Of a DNA stretch of 64,000 nt, positions 17,935 through 26,576 are shown piece after piece. The first letter of the stretch is position 1. Each line of letters starts with the position of its first letter. The position numbers were made by a program, and so were the translations under genes. The stretch spans positions 1-64,000 of the forward strand of contig NZ_JACHHY010000003.1 of assembly GCF_014202905.1 (NCBI RefSeq). Direction: 5' to 3'. The DNA comes from Chitinivorax tropicus (GTDB taxonomy: Bacteria; Pseudomonadota; Gammaproteobacteria; Burkholderiales; SCOH01). Under the pieces are notes generated by a model. The model was given only the letters and a program-made list of their open reading frames with translations, had not been told where the DNA came from and ran no database searches.

Positions 17935-18747
17935 ATGTCGGACTCGAAAAGCTTCTGGAACCCCTACGCACAGCTTGAGCCCAGCCAGCGTCGCTGGTTG
18001 GGAGTCGGGGCGGTGCTGGCTGTTCTGATCGTGTGGAGTGTGCTGGCGGGCTCTGGCCTGGTTGGTGCTAACAAGTTGCCCGCACCTTGGCAGGTTGCCA
18101 AGGCGTTGACCTATCTGATCTGGGATGGTGAGCGCCAGACCAGCCTGTTGCTCACGGCCACCCTGTGGTCAGTGGGGCGTGTCTTGGCTGCGGGGGGCCT
18201 GGTGTTGATGATCGGCATTCCCGTGGGGGTGTTGATGGGCGCCTCCCCTCGGGTCAATGCCTTGTTGTCGCCGCTGATCGATCCGTTCAGATCGGCGCCT
18301 GTGGTGGCATTGCTACCGATCATGGTGATGTGGTTCGGCATTGGCGAATGGATGAAGATCCTGTTCCTGTTTGTTGGGGCGGTGGTGTACCTGATCCCCA
18401 TGGTGCGTGATGCGGTGCGCGCTGTGCCGCAAGCTTATTGGATCAGTGCCCGTGACCTGGGCGCCACCCCATGGGAGGCCGTGCGCCATTCGGTATTGCC
18501 GTTGTCGATGCCACGTATCGCAGACGCTGTGATCGTGTCGGTATCGGTGATGTGGACGTATATCACTGTCGCTGAGTACGTCAATGCGCAAGAAGGGCTC
18601 GGCCAGTTGATCCAAAATGCACGCCGCTTTTCAGCGATGGATCAGGTGTTTGCCGGCATCATCGTCATCATTGCCTTGGCCCTGGCTACCTACCAGGGCA
18701 TGCAGTTTGCCAAGCGCCGCCTTTACCCATGGGAAACCCAGTTATGA
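17935..18747 (+). CDS. ABC transporter permease, SsuC/TauC/NitT type
   Basis: A 270-residue inner-membrane permease with about six helices. The cytoplasmic EAA loop that docks the ATPase reads ARDLGATPWEAVRHSVLPLS followed by MPRIADAV (about residues 177-204). PVVALLPIMVMWFGIGEWMK (about 122-141) is the usual central segment in nitrate/sulfonate/taurine-type permeases. It sits 10 bases after the OmpA-fused binding protein, and its stop overlaps the ATPase start by 4 bases. The three genes therefore encode one transporter. No nitrate, taurine or sulfonate metabolic genes are near, so uptake of a nutrient is not evident. Confidence 0.9.
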   Translation: MSDSKSFWNPYAQLEPSQRRWLGVGAVLAVLIVWSVLAGSGLVGANKLPAPWQVAKALTYLIWDGERQTSLLLTATLWSVGRVLAAGGLVLMIGIPVGVLMGASPRVNALLSPLIDPFRSAPVVALLPIMVMWFGIGEWMKILFLFVGAVVYLIPMVRDAVRAVPQAYWISARDLGATPWEAVRHSVLPLSMPRIADAVIVSVSVMWTYITVAEYVNAQEGLGQLIQNARRFSAMDQVFAGIIVIIALALATYQGMQFAKRRLYPWETQL

Positions 18748-19580
18748 GCACCGCCCCGGCCATCAGCGTCGAGCTGCGCAACATCGTGCAGCAATATCCG
18801 GCCCGTGACGGTAGCCGCCAGCCCATTACCGTCATCAACGATGTGTCGTTACGTTTCGATAAACCGGGCATCAATATGCTGCTCGGGCCCTCGGGGTGTG
18901 GGAAATCGACCTTGTTGCACATGATGGGTGGCGTGCGTCCCTTTGGTGTGGATACCCCTACCTCCGGCGATGTGCTGATTGATGGACAGCCTTGCAATGC
19001 AGCCCATGATGATGTTGTGATGGTGTTCCAGCGCTATGCCAACCGGCCTGACCTGTCTGTATGGGATAACGTCGCGCTACCGTTCCGTTTTGCCAGATGG
19101 TACAACAGCGTGCCGCAGAAGGAATGGGCAGCCCGAGTCGATGCCATGCTGGAGGCGGTGGGCCTGGCTGATCGCAGGCGGAATCTGCCTGGGCAATTGT
19201 CCGGAGGGCAGAACCAGCGCGTGGCATTGGCGCGGGCGCTAGTGCTGAGACCTCGAATCCTGTTGATGGACGAGCCATTTGGCGCGTTGGATGCCCAGAC
19301 CCGTACTGAAATGCAACAGCTGTTGGCCAAGCTGCATCAGGATTCGCCTTGCCTGACCATTTTCGTGACCCATGACGTCACCGAGGCGCTGGTGCTGGGT
19401 GATCGCGTCATGGTGCTGTCAACCCAGCCTGCCAATATTGCCGATGACTTTGAAATCCATGCGCCACGGCCACGCGGTGAACAATGGCTGCGATCAGCCG
19501 AGGCCATCAAGATGGAAGAACGTGTATTGACCATGTTGCACAGCGGAAGCCGGCGTGGCGCGGTGGCTGTGTCGGTCTGA
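18744..19580 (+). CDS. ABC transporter ATP-binding protein, NitT/TauT family
   Basis: The 278-residue ATPase has Walker A GPSGCGKSTLL (about residues 46-56). The Q-loop is MVFQRYANRP. The signature is GQLSGGQNQRVALARA, with N at the usually variable position after GGQ. Walker B is RILLMDEPFGALD, the D-loop lies in the same phrase, and the switch histidine is in FVTHDVTEAL. ATG 18744 overlaps the permease stop (ATGA). The insertion RFARWYNSVPQKEW before the signature is longer than in typical TauB/SsuB proteins. It powers the permease encoded at 17935. Confidence 0.92.
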   Translation: MSTAPAISVELRNIVQQYPARDGSRQPITVINDVSLRFDKPGINMLLGPSGCGKSTLLHMMGGVRPFGVDTPTSGDVLIDGQPCNAAHDDVVMVFQRYANRPDLSVWDNVALPFRFARWYNSVPQKEWAARVDAMLEAVGLADRRRNLPGQLSGGQNQRVALARALVLRPRILLMDEPFGALDAQTRTEMQQLLAKLHQDSPCLTIFVTHDVTEALVLGDRVMVLSTQPANIADDFEIHAPRPRGEQWLRSAEAIKMEERVLTMLHSGSRRGAVAVSV

Positions 19581-19675
19581 CATGCAATGACCTTTGGATG
19601 GAACCTAGGTGATCCATGCAAATGGCTTGCGACAACGGCGCAAGCCCTGGTCGGGCCGAGGCAGGCCATGCAATC

Positions 19676-20560
19676 ATGTCAACAGAACCTAGGAGCAGTA
19701 GTACCTTGAGCGAGCAAAATGGTTGGACATCCGGCCAAACAGAACAACCGTCATACCTCACAGAAATGCTGCAGAGTCAGACCAATTTCTATGCTTTTCT
19801 GGGGACAGTGGCAGCCAGTGCTGTGCTTGCCATACCATTCGGCCTGTCAGGGGCCATTTTGCCCGCCATCGCATTTATTGCCGGCGAGGTGATCGCGGCG
19901 ACCTTCATCCCGGCTTCGCCCACATTCCGTGCCAAGGTGGATCGGACCTACCGCATCCGACAGCGCGATCAGCGCATGGCACAACTACGATCTGAAATAC
20001 TGCGCCACTGCAATGACGGGCATCCCAACTGGCGGGTGCTGATAAAGATGCAAGAGCGTATTGGGGCGATTCTGACGGCGGTATCCCATCGTGAAACCCC
20101 CATCCCCACGCAGGATATGGCCAGGCTGGAAGATTCTCCGGTCGATTTCATGGGCCTGTGGTTGGCACGCCTGAGTATCGCCTCCCGCCAGGAAAGCGTG
20201 GACGAGAATGGCTTGACACGCAGCATCGAGCAGATCGACAGCCAGATAGCAGCGGGTGGCGGGGATCAGCACAGCTTGTTGAAAGCACGGGCTGATCTGG
20301 AAGAGCTTCGCCTGCGTCACCAGCGTCTGACCGGGCGCAAAGCGGCTGTGGAAGCTGCCTTGCTATCGTTGCCAGATGCGGTGGAGGAGATCTATCAGGC
20401 GGTGATTGCCGTGCCTGCCTTGAATGAGGGCGGCGGCAGGCTGCAAGAGGCCATCGACCGGCTGCGACTGGAAGAAGAATTGTGCATCGGTTACGAAGCT
20501 GAACTGCGTGATCCTGCGCGTGCGCTTGCCAGCAGGGCCGCAGTGAATGTCAGCCGGTGA
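19676..20560 (+). CDS. Two-helix membrane protein with coiled coil, cluster-specific
   Basis: Not a family I recognise. After about 40 hydrophilic residues a helical hairpin spans about residues 42-82 (FYAFLGTVAASAVLAIPFGL then AILPAIAFIAGEVIAATFIP). A long cytoplasmic, mostly helical region follows, with a coiled coil at about 180-245 and an acidic C-terminal helix. Start choice is uncertain: ATG 19676 has only a weak RBS, while TTG 19706 lies 10 bases after a clear AGGAG (19691-19695) and would give 284 residues. It lies between the transporter ATPase and PspA, so a membrane anchor or receptor for the PspA/AAA pair is plausible. That role is inferred. Confidence 0.7.
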   Translation: MSTEPRSSSTLSEQNGWTSGQTEQPSYLTEMLQSQTNFYAFLGTVAASAVLAIPFGLSGAILPAIAFIAGEVIAATFIPASPTFRAKVDRTYRIRQRDQRMAQLRSEILRHCNDGHPNWRVLIKMQERIGAILTAVSHRETPIPTQDMARLEDSPVDFMGLWLARLSIASRQESVDENGLTRSIEQIDSQIAAGGGDQHSLLKARADLEELRLRHQRLTGRKAAVEAALLSLPDAVEEIYQAVIAVPALNEGGGRLQEAIDRLRLEEELCIGYEAELRDPARALASRAAVNVSR

Positions 20561-20736
20561 TCGGCAACAGAGCTGATCCGATGACCTGCCTGGATGGCAC
20601 GATGGATACATACGGAGAATCACCCCCTGCGTCGGCGCATGCAGCGTTTGGCGGAGGATCAATGTATTTTCTTTGAGCGGGTCGAACACGGCCCCAGACC
20701 ACAATATTTGAATCTGCCAGAAAAACAGGAGAGAAC

Positions 20737-21441
20737 ATGGCAAACGCAAACTTTTTTACCCGCCTGGGGAATCTGTGGAGTGGTTTTGTCTCGCTTTGGA
20801 TTGCCGATATCGAGAAAGATCACCCCGAAATCGCCTATGAAAATGCCATCAATGGCATGGTCACCAAATACACTCGGCTGAAATCCGCAACAGCGGCCAT
20901 CATCCGTCGTCGTGATGAAATCGATGGCCGGGTGAATGTCGAGCGCAAGGCGCTTGAGCAGGTCAGCCGCGAGCTGGAAACCGCATTGGCAACCAACCAG
21001 GACGATCTGGCGCTGGTGCTGTTGCAGAAGAAAAGCGCTATCGAGGCTGATTTGAACGGCTTGGTGGATGAGGCAGAGCAGGCCAAGACGGATGCAGATG
21101 ACGCCAAGAATGCACTGCTGGCGGTACAGGGTGAAATCGGCAAGCTCAAGGGCGAGCGTGACCGGATGCTGGCCAAGATGCAGAGCGCCCAGGCTCGTAT
21201 CCAGATCCAATCCCAACTGGAAGGACTAAGTGTCGAGGCCGACGTGCAAGCGCTGGATCGTGTTCGGGAACACATCAAAACCACCATTGCTGAAGCCAAT
21301 CTGGGCAAGGAGCTGCGCGATACCGACTTGGATGTCCGCCTGGACAAACTGCGCCAGCAAACGGGCACCGTGACAGCACGCGCTCAGCTGGATGAGCTGA
21401 AGCGTGCCCGTGCACAAGCAGCTGCTGGCAAGCAGATGTAA
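20737..21441 (+). CDS. PspA/IM30 (Vipp1) family membrane-remodelling protein
   Basis: The 234-residue protein is almost entirely helical and coiled-coil, as in PspA and Vipp1, bacterial members of the ESCRT-III superfamily that polymerise on stressed membranes. Near the start [20 protein letters not shown] replaces the canonical 'DPEKML.QAI..M' phrase. Long heptad stretches follow through about residue 190. The first 20 residues ([20 protein letters not shown]) form an amphipathic, membrane-binding helix. There is no pspB, pspC or pspF nearby. The RBS is strong (AGGAGAGAAC), and the AAA+ ATPase gene starts 3 bases after the stop, strongly suggesting that the two proteins work together. Confidence 0.82.
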   Translation: MANANFFTRLGNLWSGFVSLWIADIEKDHPEIAYENAINGMVTKYTRLKSATAAIIRRRDEIDGRVNVERKALEQVSRELETALATNQDDLALVLLQKKSAIEADLNGLVDEAEQAKTDADDAKNALLAVQGEIGKLKGERDRMLAKMQSAQARIQIQSQLEGLSVEADVQALDRVREHIKTTIAEANLGKELRDTDLDVRLDKLRQQTGTVTARAQLDELKRARAQAAAGKQM

Positions 21442-21444
21442 GCC

Positions 21445-23268
21445 ATGACCACACCACAGTCGCTACCCGCCCGATCACCATTGCCTGATTGGGCCGAAAC
21501 GGTTCGCCGGAAATATGTGAGTGGCGAAGCGTCGATGTTTCTGCTGCACCACAATGTGTTTGACGAGCAGCTTTACGAGGGGCGCTATTACACGTTGGTT
21601 GACTTCCTGACAGATGTCTTGCTGAAGGAAAACAAACAAACCATCATCGTGTATGACCCTTCGGCAGGTGTCCGTTATGTCAAGAATGCAGCCAGGTCAT
21701 CGACTGCGGCTGCAATACCAGCCGGGGCGTTGCCGGATGAAGTGCTGGCCGGGCTGGAGCCCGAATTGATGGCCCAGGATCGCACTGCGCTGATCATGCC
21801 CTATGCCAGCAGTGTCGCGCCGCCTGGCGATGAAAGCATGCAGACCCATGCGGATCGCCTGGCCGCCATTCGGCTTCACCGGTGGACGCTCAGTCCGCAA
21901 CTGCATCGTAAAGACAATGTGGTGTTCCTGCTGACCGAATCACTGGCCGAGCTGAATGCGAAGATTGTTGCCAATCCACGTGTAGCGGCGGTTGAGATCC
22001 CATTGCCTGACCAGCCCCTACGCGAGATGGTGATCCGTCAATGTGACGCGGACATGCCAGCCGAGCAGGTAAGGCGTCTGGCCGAGCACACCGCCGGGCT
22101 GCGTGCCATGCAGATCGTACAGATCCTGGCGCCCAGGTCGGATGATCTGAGTGACGACCATCGTCGGGCATTGATTGTGTCGTTATTGCCGACATCTGCC
22201 GACATCGATGCGCGCGCCGATAAATTGACCAAGTTGACGCGGGGGATGGATGCCGACGAGATCCGCCACCTGTTGAACCCAGACGTTCAGCTGCAGCATC
22301 CTGCCAGTGATCCCTATGCAGATGTCCTCGATCTGGTCTATGCCCGCAAGCGGGAGATCATCGAGAAAGAGTGTGAGGGCTTGATCGAATTCGTCGATTC
22401 CCGTCACGATTTGTCAGCCGTGGGCGGGAATGCCGGGCTGAAAACGGAATTACAACAGATTGCCACGGCAATCCATAGCGGCGACAAGACCAGGGTGCCG
22501 ATGGGGTTGCTGTTTGTCGGCCCGATGGGAACGGGGAAAACCTTTGTTGCCAACTGTTTTGTCAAAAGTGCGGGTTTGAGCGCGGTCACCCTCAAGAATT
22601 TCCGATCCAAATGGGTCGGCTCGTCGGAAGCCAATCTGGAAAAAGTGCTGCGCATGGTCAAAGCGCTGGGCCCGATCGTGCTGATCATCGACGAAGGGGA
22701 TCGCAGCTTTGGTGGCGGCTCGGAAGACACTGATGGTGGAACGTCTTCCCGCATCATCGCCCGGCTCAAGGCGTTCATGAGTGATCCTGAAAACCGGGGC
22801 GTGGTGTTGTTCGTGATGATGACCAATCGGCCTGACAAACTGGACATCGACATCAAACGGGCAGGTCGGCTGGATCGTAAGATCCCATTCTTCTACCCGG
22901 ACTCGGTCGAAGAAGTGTCGGCCATTCTGCAGGCGCTGTTCAGCCGACACCGGCTGACTGTGGGGTTTGACTGGTCGCAGGCTGAGCCGGTATTGAGCGG
23001 CCTGACAGGCTATGCCAATGCCGATCTCGAAGCAGTGGCCCTGCTTGCGCATGCACTGGCGGATGGGCAGGCCATTACCTTGGCCATGCTGGAAGCCGCC
23101 GCGCAGGACTACATGCCATCACGTGATAGCGCGATGCTCGAATACATGGAGCTGCAAGCGGTGTTTGAAGCGTCCCGCCGCAGTATGTTGCCAGCCCGTT
23201 ATCGGGATCACACGCAAGAACAGATCCACCAGCGCCTAAGGGAGCTGAAGCATGAGTTGCGGCTGTGA
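21445..23268 (+). CDS. AAA+ ATPase with degenerate first and active second module
   Basis: A 607-residue ATPase. The active module (about residues 310-545) has Walker A GPMGTGKT at 359-366, a pore loop FRSKWVGSSEANLEK, Walker B VLIIDEGDRS, and sensor 1/arginine-finger region MMTNRPDKLDIDIKRAGRLD. This is the classical AAA layout shared with Vps4, FtsH and katanin. The first half lacks a Walker A but contains DNVVFLLTESLAELNAKIVA followed by NPRVAAVEIPLPD, which looks like a sensor-1/second-region-of-homology remnant; I read it as a degenerate first AAA module, as in two-ring ATPases. Directly after the PspA gene (3 bases), it could disassemble PspA filaments as Vps4 does ESCRT-III. That is inference. 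Confidence 0.85.
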   Translation: MTTPQSLPARSPLPDWAETVRRKYVSGEASMFLLHHNVFDEQLYEGRYYTLVDFLTDVLLKENKQTIIVYDPSAGVRYVKNAARSSTAAAIPAGALPDEVLAGLEPELMAQDRTALIMPYASSVAPPGDESMQTHADRLAAIRLHRWTLSPQLHRKDNVVFLLTESLAELNAKIVANPRVAAVEIPLPDQPLREMVIRQCDADMPAEQVRRLAEHTAGLRAMQIVQILAPRSDDLSDDHRRALIVSLLPTSADIDARADKLTKLTRGMDADEIRHLLNPDVQLQHPASDPYADVLDLVYARKREIIEKECEGLIEFVDSRHDLSAVGGNAGLKTELQQIATAIHSGDKTRVPMGLLFVGPMGTGKTFVANCFVKSAGLSAVTLKNFRSKWVGSSEANLEKVLRMVKALGPIVLIIDEGDRSFGGGSEDTDGGTSSRIIARLKAFMSDPENRGVVLFVMMTNRPDKLDIDIKRAGRLDRKIPFFYPDSVEEVSAILQALFSRHRLTVGFDWSQAEPVLSGLTGYANADLEAVALLAHALADGQAITLAMLEAAAQDYMPSRDSAMLEYMELQAVFEASRRSMLPARYRDHTQEQIHQRLRELKHELRL

Positions 23269-23321
23269 GCTGATGTGCAAGCCGTCGATTCTGAAAGACT
23301 TATCAAAATGAGAGGAAGGTC

Positions 23322-23783
23322 ATGATCTCCACCCAGAATATTGAACTGAACATCCACCATGTCCAGCTGTTGGTTCGCGCCCTGCATGAGTTGTCTTTGT
23401 CTGATGGCATGCACGACGCGGAGCGGGTCATGCTCAATGGTTTCTATCAAGCCTGTCAGGCTGATAGCCAGGCACTGACTACTTTCCAAGAGCTGGTATC
23501 GGTCAAATTGGATCTTTCCGCGCTGGCAGACCATTTCAATACGCCACCGTTGCAGCGCGCATTCCTCCATTCGTGCTTGTTGCTGGCCTACGCCGATGGC
23601 AAGTACTCCAATGTCGAGCGTGCGCGCATTGTCGAATACGCCAACGCCCTGGGTGTGACAGAAACCGAGCTGGCTGTGATCGAAGATCAGGTTGCAGATC
23701 ACCTGTTGCAGCAGATCTCCCGTATCGAAAATGTGGCAGCGCTGGGCGAAGTGGCCGCTGGCATGCATCCCGACAGGGCATGA
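23322..23783 (+). CDS. TerB-like tellurite-resistance-family protein
   Basis: A 153-residue, all-helical protein resembling TerB/TerB-like domains. Paired acidic turns at ELSLSDGMHDAERVMLNGFY (about residues 22-41) and LLAYADGKYSNVERARIVEY (about 87-106) are the family's duplicated D-G-x-x-x-x-E metal-binding signature. There is no membrane segment. The RBS is GAGGAAGG. It closes the cluster 53 bases after the AAA+ gene. TerB-like proteins frequently accompany membrane-associated stress systems. No terC, terD or other ter gene is present, so tellurite resistance itself is not implied. Confidence 0.8.
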   Translation: MISTQNIELNIHHVQLLVRALHELSLSDGMHDAERVMLNGFYQACQADSQALTTFQELVSVKLDLSALADHFNTPPLQRAFLHSCLLLAYADGKYSNVERARIVEYANALGVTETELAVIEDQVADHLLQQISRIENVAALGEVAAGMHPDRA

Positions 23784-23868
23784 CACTTTTGCCACTTTTA
23801 TCGTGGCTGGTGTGCACTCGTAGCCTAGTTGTTTTTGTTACAATCATTCAATACACGTAAGACCACAG

Positions 23869-23896
23869 GATGCTTGCCCTTATCCGGGCAGGCATC
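23869..23896 (+). terminator. Strong stem-loop after the cluster / in ilvD leader
   Basis: GATGCTTGCCC (23869-23879) pairs with GGGCAGGCATC (23886-23896): an 11-bp stem with one wobble and a 6-base loop. No T tract follows (GTGATTTC). It could terminate the cluster with help, or be a structured part of the ilvD leader; a TACAAT hexamer at 23839-23844 upstream could be a -10 element. No leader peptide rich in branched-chain codons was found. Confidence 0.4.
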
Positions 23897-24058
23897 GTGA
23901 TTTCTGGCTACCCTGCCTTACCGTCGCATCACCCATGGCGACGCTTTAGGTTCCATTGACACGGTTCCATCGCCCGCACTGAACTGTGCCAACAGGATCT
24001 GATCATTGCTGTGCGCCGCACAGCAGGCCTGACTGTTTCCGATTCGATTGAGGTTGAT

Positions 24059-25918
24059 ATGCCTGTTTACCGCTCCCGTACTACCACGCATGGCCGCAAC
24101 ATGGCTGGTGCCCGCGCCTTGTGGCGTGCCACTGGCATGAAGGATGAAGATTTCCAGAAACCGATCATTGCCATTGCCAACTCATTCACCCAGTTTGTGC
24201 CGGGTCATGTGCACTTGCACAATCTTGGGCAGCTGGTGGCGCGCGAAATTGAGAAAGCCGGTGGGGTGGCGAAAGAGTTCAACACCATTGCGGTGGATGA
24301 CGGTATTGCCATGGGGCATGGTGGGATGTTGTATTCCTTGCCCTCCCGCGATCTGATTGCAGATTCAGTCGAATACATGGTCAACGCCCACTGTGCTGAT
24401 GCATTGGTGTGTATTTCCAACTGCGACAAGATCACCCCCGGCATGCTGATGGCGGCGCTACGGTTGAATATCCCAGTGGTGTTTGTCTCTGGCGGCCCGA
24501 TGGAGGCTGGCAAGGTAAGCTGGCATGGTGAAACCCGTGCGCTGGACCTGGTCGATGCCATGGTGGAAGCCGCCGACAGTAAGGTGAGCGATGAAGAGGT
24601 TGCAGCCATCGAGCGCTCGGCCTGTCCAACCTGCGGCTCATGCTCAGGTATGTTCACCGCCAACTCTATGAATTGTTTGACTGAAGCGCTGGGCTTATCG
24701 TTGCCTGGCAACGGCTCGACGGTGGCTACGCACGGGGATCGTAAGGAGCTGTTCCTGAAAGCAGGCCGCCTGATCGTCGAGCTGGCCCGTCGCCATTACG
24801 AGCAAGACGATGCCTCGGTGCTGCCACGTTCGATCGCCAGTTTTGGCGCTTTTGAGAACGCCATAGCGTTGGATATCGCAATGGGCGGCTCGACCAATAC
24901 TGTCCTGCACCTGCTCGCTGCAGCGGCGGAGGCGGGGGTGCCTTTCACCATGAAAGACATAGACCGTATGTCTCGCAGGGTGCCTTGTCTGGCCAAGGTG
25001 GCGCCCGCCACCCAGAAGTACCACATGGAGGACGTACACCGCGCCGGTGGTGTGATGGGCATTCTCGGCGAGCTGGATCGCGCCGGCCTGATCAACCGCG
25101 ACGTGGGCACCGTACACAGCCCGACCATGGCAGCCGCACTCGATCAATACGACATCATGCGTCCAAGCTGCGATGATGAGGTCAAGCAGTTCTTCCGCGC
25201 AGCCCCTGGCGGTATCCCCACCACCATCGCCTTCAGCCAGAGCATGCGTTACCCGGCGTTGGATGCCGATCGCGCCAATGGCTGCATTCGGGACAAGGCC
25301 CATGCGTACTCGCAGGATGGTGGCTTGGCCGTGCTGTACGGCAACATTGCGGAGCGTGGCTGTATCGTCAAAACAGCAGGGGTCGATGAATCGATTCTTA
25401 CCTTCAGTGGCCGTGCCCGTATCTTCGAGAGCCAGGATGCGGCAGTTGAGGCCATTCTGGCCGATCAGATCGTTGCGGGTGATGTGGTGCTGATCCGCTA
25501 TGAAGGCCCCAAGGGTGGCCCCGGCATGCAAGAGATGCTGTACCCGACCAGCTATCTCAAATCAAAAGGCTTGGGCAAAGCGTGTGCATTGCTGACCGAT
25601 GGCCGCTTCTCGGGTGGTACTTCGGGCTTGAGCATTGGCCATGTCAGCCCAGAGGCGGCAGAGGGCGGCTTGATTGGCTTGGTGGAAGAGGGGGATGTGA
25701 TCGACATCGACATTCCCAATCGTGGGATCAGCCTGCGTGTGGCGGAGGAGACACTGGCCAGCCGCCGTGCCGCTATGGAAGCCCGTGGCAAGGATGCCTG
25801 GAAACCAGTCAACAGGCAGCGCCTGGTGTCGGCTGCGTTACGTGCCTATGCTGCCATGGCCACCTCGGCTGACACCGGTGCTGTGCGTGATGTCAGCCAG
25901 GTCGAACGCCAGCGCTGA
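24059..25918 (+). CDS. ilvD: Dihydroxy-acid dehydratase
   Basis: IlvD converts 2,3-dihydroxy-isovalerate and 2,3-dihydroxy-3-methylvalerate to the 2-oxo acids in valine, leucine and isoleucine synthesis, using an iron-sulfur cluster and Mg2+. The 619-residue protein matches the long E. coli-type enzyme. Cluster cysteines are seen in [16 protein letters not shown] (about residues 118-133) and in [20 protein letters not shown] (about 190-209). Other family phrases are [14 protein letters not shown], and [20 protein letters not shown] in the C-terminal domain. ATG 24059 follows GAGG and starts at the conserved [10 protein letters not shown]; the upstream GTG at 24011 is less likely. Confidence 0.96.
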   Translation: MPVYRSRTTTHGRNMAGARALWRATGMKDEDFQKPIIAIANSFTQFVPGHVHLHNLGQLVAREIEKAGGVAKEFNTIAVDDGIAMGHGGMLYSLPSRDLIADSVEYMVNAHCADALVCISNCDKITPGMLMAALRLNIPVVFVSGGPMEAGKVSWHGETRALDLVDAMVEAADSKVSDEEVAAIERSACPTCGSCSGMFTANSMNCLTEALGLSLPGNGSTVATHGDRKELFLKAGRLIVELARRHYEQDDASVLPRSIASFGAFENAIALDIAMGGSTNTVLHLLAAAAEAGVPFTMKDIDRMSRRVPCLAKVAPATQKYHMEDVHRAGGVMGILGELDRAGLINRDVGTVHSPTMAAALDQYDIMRPSCDDEVKQFFRAAPGGIPTTIAFSQSMRYPALDADRANGCIRDKAHAYSQDGGLAVLYGNIAERGCIVKTAGVDESILTFSGRARIFESQDAAVEAILADQIVAGDVVLIRYEGPKGGPGMQEMLYPTSYLKSKGLGKACALLTDGRFSGGTSGLSIGHVSPEAAEGGLIGLVEEGDVIDIDIPNRGISLRVAEETLASRRAAMEARGKDAWKPVNRQRLVSAALRAYAAMATSADTGAVRDVSQVERQR

Positions 25919-25928
25919 TGCGGTAGAT

Positions 25929-25955
25929 GGGGCAGCGAGAGGGCTGCCCCTTTTT
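25929..25955 (+). terminator. Rho-independent terminator of ilvD
   Basis: GGGGCAGC (25929-25936) pairs with GCTGCCCC (25943-25950) followed by TTTTT, 11 bases after the ilvD stop. Confidence 0.9.
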
Positions 25956-25968
25956 ATCAGCAACATCT

Positions 25969-26457
25969 TTATGAGGCTTTTTTATCAGCCTGTTCTCTCA
26001 GAAACTTGGCAATGTCTGCGTCGTGCCCTTCTCGCACCTTGTCCAGTGCCTCGCCATCCATCTTCTTCAGCAACGCCCCTTCCTGATCGAGCACCACCAG
26101 CGCTGGAATGCCTTTGGCCTGGGGTTTGCCATAGATTTCAGCGATATCCAGATTCTTATCCCAGCGCCCGATATTGACTTTGACCACATGGTAGGACGCC
26201 GCCACGATCTTGGCGGTTTCGCCGTTGATCAACTCATGTGACAGACCACGGCAATCAGGGCACCAGTTGGCGCCAAACACCACCAGCACCTTTTTGCCAT
26301 CGGCTCGGGCCGCTGCTTGTGCAGTGCGGAGATCAGCCTTGGCATCGGCTTGCTCGTCATAGGGGTAGGGCTTGGTCTTGTCGAGTGGAACCTGTAAAGT
26401 GCCGGCGGCGGCCAGGGTGGACGCGGCGATAAACAAGCTGGCGAGTAATTTTTTCAT
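25969..26457 (-). CDS. Periplasmic thioredoxin-family protein
   Basis: A 162-residue protein with an N-terminal signal sequence (MKKLLASLFIAASTLAAAGT) and a thioredoxin-like domain. The active site is VFGANWCPDCRGLSHELIN (CPDC, about residues 64-82), and the cis-proline region is KGIPALVVLDQEG (about 117-129). It probably acts in the periplasm on protein thiols, similar to DsbE/TlpA-like or DUF899-like reductases; the partner is unknown. ATG 26457 begins directly with the signal peptide. It is convergent with ilvD, whose terminator lies in the gap. Confidence 0.85.
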   Translation of the reverse strand: MKKLLASLFIAASTLAAAGTLQVPLDKTKPYPYDEQADAKADLRTAQAAARADGKKVLVVFGANWCPDCRGLSHELINGETAKIVAASYHVVKVNIGRWDKNLDIAEIYGKPQAKGIPALVVLDQEGALLKKMDGEALDKVREGHDADIAKFLREQADKKAS

Positions 26458-26576
26458 GGCAGTCGGCCTCGGGTGATTGGGGACGTACAGCTGAACAGGG
26501 CGGCGGCGGTATCCACACGTCTCATGAATGTGCGGGGTGCCGCGCACCAAATTACGTGAACCTGATGGGATTTGCA

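Noticed and set aside
15463-23783. Tellurite-resistance operon
   Set aside because: Only a TerB-like protein is present; terC, terD, terZ and related genes are missing.
23784-24058. Transcription-attenuation leader peptide for ilvD
   Set aside because: No short frame with runs of Ile, Val or Leu codons was found before the hairpin at 23869-23896.
24695-25531. 278-codon minus-strand frame opposite ilvD
   Set aside because: Antisense shadow of a well-conserved enzyme gene.
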